10,176 nt of DNA. It comes from Pseudomonadota bacterium (GTDB lineage: Bacteria > Pseudomonadota > Alphaproteobacteria > Rhizobiales > Kaistiaceae). The stretch covers positions 1 through 10,176 of the forward strand of contig JAEVZM010000463.1 of NCBI GenBank assembly GCA_023392225.1. The letters run 5' to 3'. This document shows positions 7,084 to 10,176 of the stretch, in pieces. Made by a program: the position numbers and the translations under genes. Each line of letters starts with the position of its first letter. Position 1 is the first letter of the stretch. The notes beneath the pieces are model-generated. The model did no database searches and had not been told where the DNA came from. It worked only from the letters and a program-made list of their open reading frames with translations.

Positions 7084-7169
7084 GTGCGGGACACAAGCCC
7101 GACGGGGCAGAAACCGAATCATTGTTGCGGGAGCAGCACCGTGCGCTGATCACGCGGGGGGCGCCATGA
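7080..7169 (+). CDS. Putative 29-aa small protein bridging DUF488 and PAS genes
   Basis: A short frame begins with ATGA at 7080, overlapping the DUF488 stop, and ends with a TGA at 7167-7169 inside the ATGA that starts the PAS gene. An AGGAGA motif at 7063-7068 lies 11 bases upstream. The predicted peptide starts MSAGHKPDGAETESLLREQ and continues HRALITRGAP; its middle (ETESLLREQHRALI) could form an amphipathic helix. I recognise no family. It could be a functional small protein, a leader whose translation couples the two neighbours, or the remnant of a longer gene. Evidence is the double stop/start overlap plus the ribosome-binding site; there is no homology evidence. Confidence 0.5.
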   Translation: MSAGHKPDGAETESLLREQHRALITRGAP

Positions 7170-7654
7170 GTGACAGGCTCGACGCGTCGGTCCAATCGCT
7201 CGCGGAGGCGATCCTAGCGTCTCCTGCCGATGCGATACTGGCGACAGATCGACGAGGGTTGATCTTCTTCTGGAATGAAGGAGCAACTCGTATTTTCGGA
7301 TTCACATCCGAAGAGGCTTCGGGCGCCTCGCTGGACCTGATTATTCCAGAACGGCTCCGCCACAGACATTGGATGGGTTGGGCGCAGGCCATAGCGAAGG
7401 GGCAGACACGCTACGGCGCGGGTGACGTGCTCGCAGTTCCCGCTATGACGCGTGATCGCGGTCAGATCTCCGTCGAGTTCACAATCGTCCTTATACGTGA
7501 CGTAGATCGAGAGATTGTCGGAGTAGCCGCCACTCTTCGAGACGTGACGGCGCGCTTCGAAGAAATGCGTCGACTGAAGAAATCCCTGTTGGCTCACACG
7601 ATGCCGGGAAGCGGCGAAGAAGGTGCGGCATCGGATGTCCACGATCGATCATGA
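7166..7654 (+). CDS. Stand-alone PAS domain protein
   Basis: The 162-aa cytoplasmic product is essentially one PAS sensor domain without a visible output domain. The PAS core runs from about residue 15 to 130: AILASPADAILATDRRG, then FFWNEGATRIFGFTSEEASG (34-53), LDLIIPERLRHRHWMGW (56-72), TRYGAGDVLAVPAMTRD (81-97), ISVEFTIVLIRD (101-112) and GVAATLRDVTARFEEMRRLK (119-138). The last segment is the usual exit helix. The RHW segment with the TRYG...LAVPA stretch resembles a recurrent bacterial PAS subgroup. It probably binds a ligand or cofactor such as heme or flavin, but nothing visible fixes which. The start at 7166 overlaps the 29-codon ORF by ATGA, with a G-rich ribosome-binding stretch just upstream. 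It may sense redox or NO and act through a partner protein; that is inference. Confidence 0.85.
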   Translation: MSDRLDASVQSLAEAILASPADAILATDRRGLIFFWNEGATRIFGFTSEEASGASLDLIIPERLRHRHWMGWAQAIAKGQTRYGAGDVLAVPAMTRDRGQISVEFTIVLIRDVDREIVGVAATLRDVTARFEEMRRLKKSLLAHTMPGSGEEGAASDVHDRS

Positions 7655-7719
7655 CCCTAAGCGTGCACCATCAGTGATGATCTGACGCGTGCGACTTTGG
7701 ATTGGACCATTGACGTTGA

Positions 7720-7742
7720 CCGCAGGAACCGCGGGCCTGCGG
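7720..7742. repeat. 7-bp inverted repeat in the leader of the nitronate monooxygenase gene
   Basis: The arms are CCGCAGG (7720-7726) and CCTGCGG (7736-7742), with a 9-base GC-rich loop. No T-run follows, so it is not a terminator. It lies 36 bases before the chosen start of the nitronate monooxygenase gene, where it could be an operator or a leader hairpin. GC-rich DNA yields such repeats by chance, so confidence is low. Confidence 0.3.
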
Positions 7743-7777
7743 CCACCATCAATACTGGAGAATGGAGATCCTTTGCG

Positions 7778-8869
7778 ATGTGGCCCGATCGACGACTGCT
7801 CGACCTGTTCGGCATAGACGTTCCTATCGTACAGGCCCCGATGGCGGGACCGGTGTTCTCCGACATGGTGATCGCGGTCGCCGAAGCGGGAGGTCTCGGT
7901 TCGCTTCCCTGCGCGACCATGGGCATCGATCAGTTGCGGAACGAGTTCGCCGCGGTCCGTCGGGGCACGAAGAAGCCGGTCAACCTCAACTTCTTCTGCC
8001 ACGTTCCGCCGGCGTTCGATGCCGCGCGCGAGACTGCCTGGCGAGATCGGCTCCGTTCCTACTATCTCGAGTTCGGGCTCGATCCGCAGGCACCGGTTCC
8101 ACGCTCGAATCGGACCCCGTTTGACGAAGAGGCATGCGCACTGGTCGAAGAGCTCCGCCCTGAGGTGGTTAGCTTTCATTTTGGTCTCCCTGTGCCCGGA
8201 CTCCTAGAGCGGGTCCGAGCGACAGGGGCCATCATCCTGTCGACGGCGACGACGGTTGCCGAGGCGCGCTGGCTTGAAGAGCACGGTTGCGACGCGGTGA
8301 TTGCACAAGGGGTCGAAGCGGGTGGTCACCGGGGCATGTTCCTGACAGACAATATCGCGACCCAGGTCGGAACCTTCGCTCTCGTACCGCAGGTCGTCGA
8401 TGCGGTCCGCGTTCCTGTCATCGCAGCGGGAGGCATTGCCGACGCGCGCGGCATCGTGGCCGCATTGGTCCTAGGCGCGTCCGGGGTTCAGATCGGTACT
8501 GCCTATCTGTTCACCCCCGAGGCGCGGCTTGCAGGCCCCCACCGGGACGCGATTCATAGCGAGCGAGTTCTGGAAACGGCGCTAACGAACCTATTCACTG
8601 GGCGACCGGCCCGCGGAATCATCAACCGGGTGATGCGCGAAGTCGGACCGATATCCGACTTGGCCCCCGCCTTTCCCCTCGCTGGCGGTGCGTTGGCTCC
8701 GCTTCGCGCCGCGACAGAAGGCACGGGGTCCGGAGACTTCATGTCCCTTTGGTCGGGTCAGTCGGCAGCGCTCTGCCGCGAAGCGACAGCGGGTGAGCTC
8801 ACGCAGCGTCTCGCCTCCGAAGCGCTGACACTTCTTGAGCACGGAGCTTCGAAAGCGCGGCGAGGCTGA
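7778..8869 (+). CDS. FMN-dependent nitronate monooxygenase (2-nitropropane dioxygenase family)
   Basis: The 363-aa product is a TIM-barrel flavoprotein that oxidises alkyl nitronates such as propionate 3-nitronate with O2, giving carbonyl compounds and nitrogen oxides; it needs no metal. Family landmarks are VPIVQAPMAGPVFSDMVIAV (15-34), GGLGSLPCATM (38-48), KPVNLNFFCH (66-75), VVSFHFGLP (130-138), TATTVAEARWLEEHGCDAVI (156-175), the nucleotide-binding QGVEAGGHRG (177-186), VIAAGGIADARGI (214-226) and GASGVQIGTAYLFTPEA (233-249). His184 lies in the EAGGHRG motif typical of the family. ATG 7778 is chosen because the protein then begins at the usual position and has GGAG at 7764-7767. An in-frame upstream ATG at 7697 would add 27 unconserved residues. 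It is preceded by 123 bases and may have its own promoter. Its exact substrate is not fixed by sequence. Confidence 0.92.
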   Translation: MWPDRRLLDLFGIDVPIVQAPMAGPVFSDMVIAVAEAGGLGSLPCATMGIDQLRNEFAAVRRGTKKPVNLNFFCHVPPAFDAARETAWRDRLRSYYLEFGLDPQAPVPRSNRTPFDEEACALVEELRPEVVSFHFGLPVPGLLERVRATGAIILSTATTVAEARWLEEHGCDAVIAQGVEAGGHRGMFLTDNIATQVGTFALVPQVVDAVRVPVIAAGGIADARGIVAALVLGASGVQIGTAYLFTPEARLAGPHRDAIHSERVLETALTNLFTGRPARGIINRVMREVGPISDLAPAFPLAGGALAPLRAATEGTGSGDFMSLWSGQSAALCREATAGELTQRLASEALTLLEHGASKARRG

Positions 8870-8901
8870 GCGTCATCGAAAAGCTCCGAGTTCCGCCATC
8901 T

Positions 8902-8930
8902 CCCGGAGAAGGTTGGAGCCGGGTTTCTTT
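8902..8930 (+). terminator. Weak candidate terminator after the nitronate monooxygenase gene
   Basis: CCCGG (8902-8906) can pair with CCGGG (8919-8923) around a 12-base loop, followed by TTTCTTT. The position, 33 bases past the stop, is right, but the stem is only 5 bp and the T-run is interrupted. Confidence 0.3.
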
Positions 8931-9118
8931 CCCTCTACCAAAATTCCTCCCCAGGACTTTCTCCGACGCCTGGTACGCTACTGAAACAGGCGCAGCTTCG
9001 CGTCCTTTCGGACGCTGACCTGTATGACGGCCAGGCGCCGACAGGCCGCATTTGGGTTCTCTGCGTGCGGATACTCTCTAGACCTGTGTAGTTTGCCCTC
9101 GCGACACACAGCTCCCGC

Positions 9119-9226
9119 CTCAAGGACTGGCGGCGCATCGCAACCCGACACGACAAACGCGCCCACACCTTCTTGGCCGCCATCACCATCGCCGCAATCA
9201 TGATCTTCTGGATCAATGAGCCCTGA
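9119..9226 (+). pseudogene. C-terminal remnant of an IS5-family transposase
   Basis: Thirty-five codons plus a stop (TGA 9224-9226) encode LKDWRRIATRHDKRAHTFLA, then AITIAAIMIFWINEP. This matches the C-terminal end of IS5-type DDE transposases, where a pattern like LKDWRRIATRYD followed by AHTFxxAIxIAAxxIFW is common. The frame can be read back to about 9104 without clear similarity. Everything N-terminal, including the DDE catalytic residues and the left IS end, is missing, so this is a dead fragment. It sits between the nitronate monooxygenase gene and the convergent lsrB gene. It shows that a mobile element once landed here and was mostly deleted. Confidence 0.8.
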
Positions 9227-9320
9227 GCCTAACGGTCCGAAGCCTTCTTTAGGCGGGAAGTCGCTATGGCTTGCGCTTTCCTGTGCCGTCGAACTCCAAA
9301 GTGCTCAGAGCGGGCTGACC

Positions 9321-9336
9321 GGCCGGTTGACCGGCC
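9321..9336. repeat. 7-bp palindrome beside the lsrB terminator
   Basis: GGCCGGT (9321-9327) and ACCGGCC (9330-9336) form a perfect inverted repeat with a 2-base centre. It is overlapped by two copies of TGACCGGCC (9316-9324 and 9328-9336). It directly abuts the T-run of the lsrB terminator. Its role is unknown; it may be an extra hairpin or an IS-related scar. Confidence 0.45.
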
Positions 9337-9373
9337 AAAAAAAGGGGGGGCGGAAAGCGTGGCTCCCCGCCCC
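9337..9373 (-). terminator. Intrinsic terminator of the lsrB gene
   Basis: Read on the minus strand, GGGGCGGGGA (9373-9364) pairs with TTTCCGCCCC (9356-9347), giving a 10-bp stem with two G-U pairs and a 7-base loop. Three further Cs and a run of seven Ts (9343-9337) follow. It lies 33 bases after the lsrB stop and fits a rho-independent terminator well. Confidence 0.8.
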
Positions 9374-9405
9374 TCGTCGTTGTCGCGCCGATGCGGCGCG
9401 CGATG

Positions 9406-10176
9406 TCAGAAGTCGAAGTTGTCGATGTTCTCAGCCGTGAAGACGGTGCGCTCCGGCAGCAGGATGATGCCGTTGTTGTCCGCCTCGTAGGTGTAGCCCT
9501 GCACCGAGTTCGGGCTGATCTCGACCGTGCCGATGCCGGGGACCTCGATCTTGTCGCCGATCTTGAAGGTCTTGCCCTGGACCAGCTCGTTGGCCATGAA
9601 CACCGAGAGCTTGCCCTGCACCACGACGTCCCACAGGCCGAACTGGTCGACGGTGCCGGACTTCACGTACTGGCGCATCGTGTTCGGAGTCGAGAAGCCG
9701 GTGATGATCACGTCGCCGGCAATGCCGAGGTTCTCGGCGGCCTGAGCCGTGCCCGGGAGGGCGTTGGCATCCGGCGCGATCACCGCGTCGAGGTCCGGGT
9801 GGGCCTGGAACAGGGCGGTCGGGACCTGGACGGCCTTCTGGGCATCCTGGTTCGAGAACTCGGTCGCCACCACCTCCCAGCTCGGGTACTGCTCGGCGAT
9901 GATCTTCTTCGCCACCTCGGCCCACTGGTTCTGGTCGGTCACGGTCGGCGAGGAATAGTGGAACGCCACCTTCTTCGCCGCCGTCGGGTCCTCCATCTGG
10001 TCCGCCGCCATCTGGACGAGGAGCGCGCCGAGCTGCTCGGCGGTGCCCTGGTTGATGTAGTAGCTGCGGCACTCGGGGTTCACGTCGCTGTCCCAGGTGA
10101 GGACCTTGACGTCGCGGTCCATGGCCCGCTTCAGCGCCTCGCACAGCCCATCCGGCGAGAGCGACGAGATCGCGAT
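9406..10176 (-). CDS. lsrB: LsrB-type autoinducer-2 / sugar ABC transporter binding protein (C-terminal part)
   Basis: This is the periplasmic substrate-binding protein of an Lsr-type ABC importer, which captures the quorum signal autoinducer-2. The visible 256 residues correspond to about residue 88 to the end of E. coli LsrB; the signal peptide and N-terminal lobe lie beyond the right edge. Matching blocks are SPDGLCEALKRAM (7-19), KVLTWDSD (24-31), PECRSYYINQGT (34-45), YSSPTVTDQNQW (74-85), IAPDANALPGTAQAAENL (133-150), FGLWDVVVQGKLSVF (179-193) and the ending NGIILLPERTVFTAENID. AI-2 ligands of E. coli/Salmonella LsrB are kept: Asp29 (=D116), Asp81 and Gln82 (=D166, Q167), Pro135 and Ala137 (=P220, A222); Lys35 is not visible. 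A rhamnose-type sugar binder is the alternative but fits less well. It ends an operon, with a terminator directly after it. Confidence 0.93.
   Translation of the reverse strand: MAISSLSPDGLCEALKRAMDRDVKVLTWDSDVNPECRSYYINQGTAEQLGALLVQMAADQMEDPTAAKKVAFHYSSPTVTDQNQWAEVAKKIIAEQYPSWEVVATEFSNQDAQKAVQVPTALFQAHPDLDAVIAPDANALPGTAQAAENLGIAGDVIITGFSTPNTMRQYVKSGTVDQFGLWDVVVQGKLSVFMANELVQGKTFKIGDKIEVPGIGTVEISPNSVQGYTYEADNNGIILLPERTVFTAENIDNFDF

Larger units (their letters stand above)
8870..9405. other. Gene-poor spacer with IS remnant, hairpins and terminator
   Basis: No intact gene is seen in these 536 bases. It includes a weak terminator candidate (8902-8930), a perfect 6-bp hairpin with a 4-base loop (arms 9000-9005 and 9010-9015), the IS5-type transposase tail (9119-9226), a 6-bp inverted repeat (9227-9232 and 9249-9254), a 7-bp palindrome (9321-9336) and the lsrB terminator. 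On the minus strand, 8873-8974 reads as 33 open codons ending EGKKPGSNLLREMAELGAFR; it has no start and a stop just upstream, so it may be the tail of a lost gene or chance. Confidence 0.7.

Noticed and set aside
9187..9208. Membrane-like stretch AITIAAIMIF as a separate small membrane protein
   Set aside because: It is the normal hydrophobic C-terminal end of IS5-type transposases and continues in frame from the LKDWRRIATR motif.
8935..9216. 93-codon minus-strand frame in the spacer
   Set aside because: It is antisense to the recognisable IS5 transposase tail, and its composition is not protein-like.
9216..9490. Two short plus-strand frames before and over the lsrB 3' end
   Set aside because: They run through the palindrome, the terminator and the antisense of lsrB; no family and no ribosome-binding site.

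Overview
The window is high-GC bacterial DNA. Close similarity of NarH, NarI, the NnrS protein and an LsrB-type binding protein to proteobacterial families, with the operon style, suggests a nitrate-respiring, probably denitrifying alphaproteobacterium. This taxonomic call is an inference from family resemblance; there is no rRNA or other marker gene here.

Positions 3-6593 (+ strand) look like one tightly packed operon. It holds the C-terminal two thirds of narH, then narJ and narI, which complete the membrane-bound respiratory nitrate reductase with its chaperone and its b-type cytochrome. A cytoplasmic parvulin-type (NifM-like) peptidyl-prolyl isomerase follows, then an unrecognised 100-residue protein, a divergent MoeA-type molybdenum insertase, a DUF2478 protein and an NnrS membrane protein. 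Junctions are stop/start overlaps or gaps of at most 11 bases, except possibly before nnrS, where the start is uncertain. The logic is enzyme, folding helpers, molybdenum-cofactor supply and nitric-oxide stress relief in one transcript.

Positions 6594-7654 begin with an intergenic stretch holding a perfect 8-bp inverted repeat. Next come a DUF488 (YeaO-like) gene, a previously easy-to-miss 29-codon ORF joined by ATGA overlaps to both neighbours, and a small stand-alone PAS protein. A 123-base leader with another inverted repeat precedes an FMN-dependent nitronate monooxygenase (7778-8869).

Positions 8870-9405 contain no intact gene. They hold the C-terminal remnant of an IS5-family transposase, several small hairpins, and a convincing intrinsic terminator that serves the minus-strand gene to the right. 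That gene (9406 to the right edge, N-terminus outside) encodes an LsrB-type autoinducer-2 binding protein with all visible ligand-binding residues kept. The IS remnant between the nitrate block and lsrB suggests an old rearrangement junction. I see no tRNA, rRNA, CRISPR array or complete mobile element.
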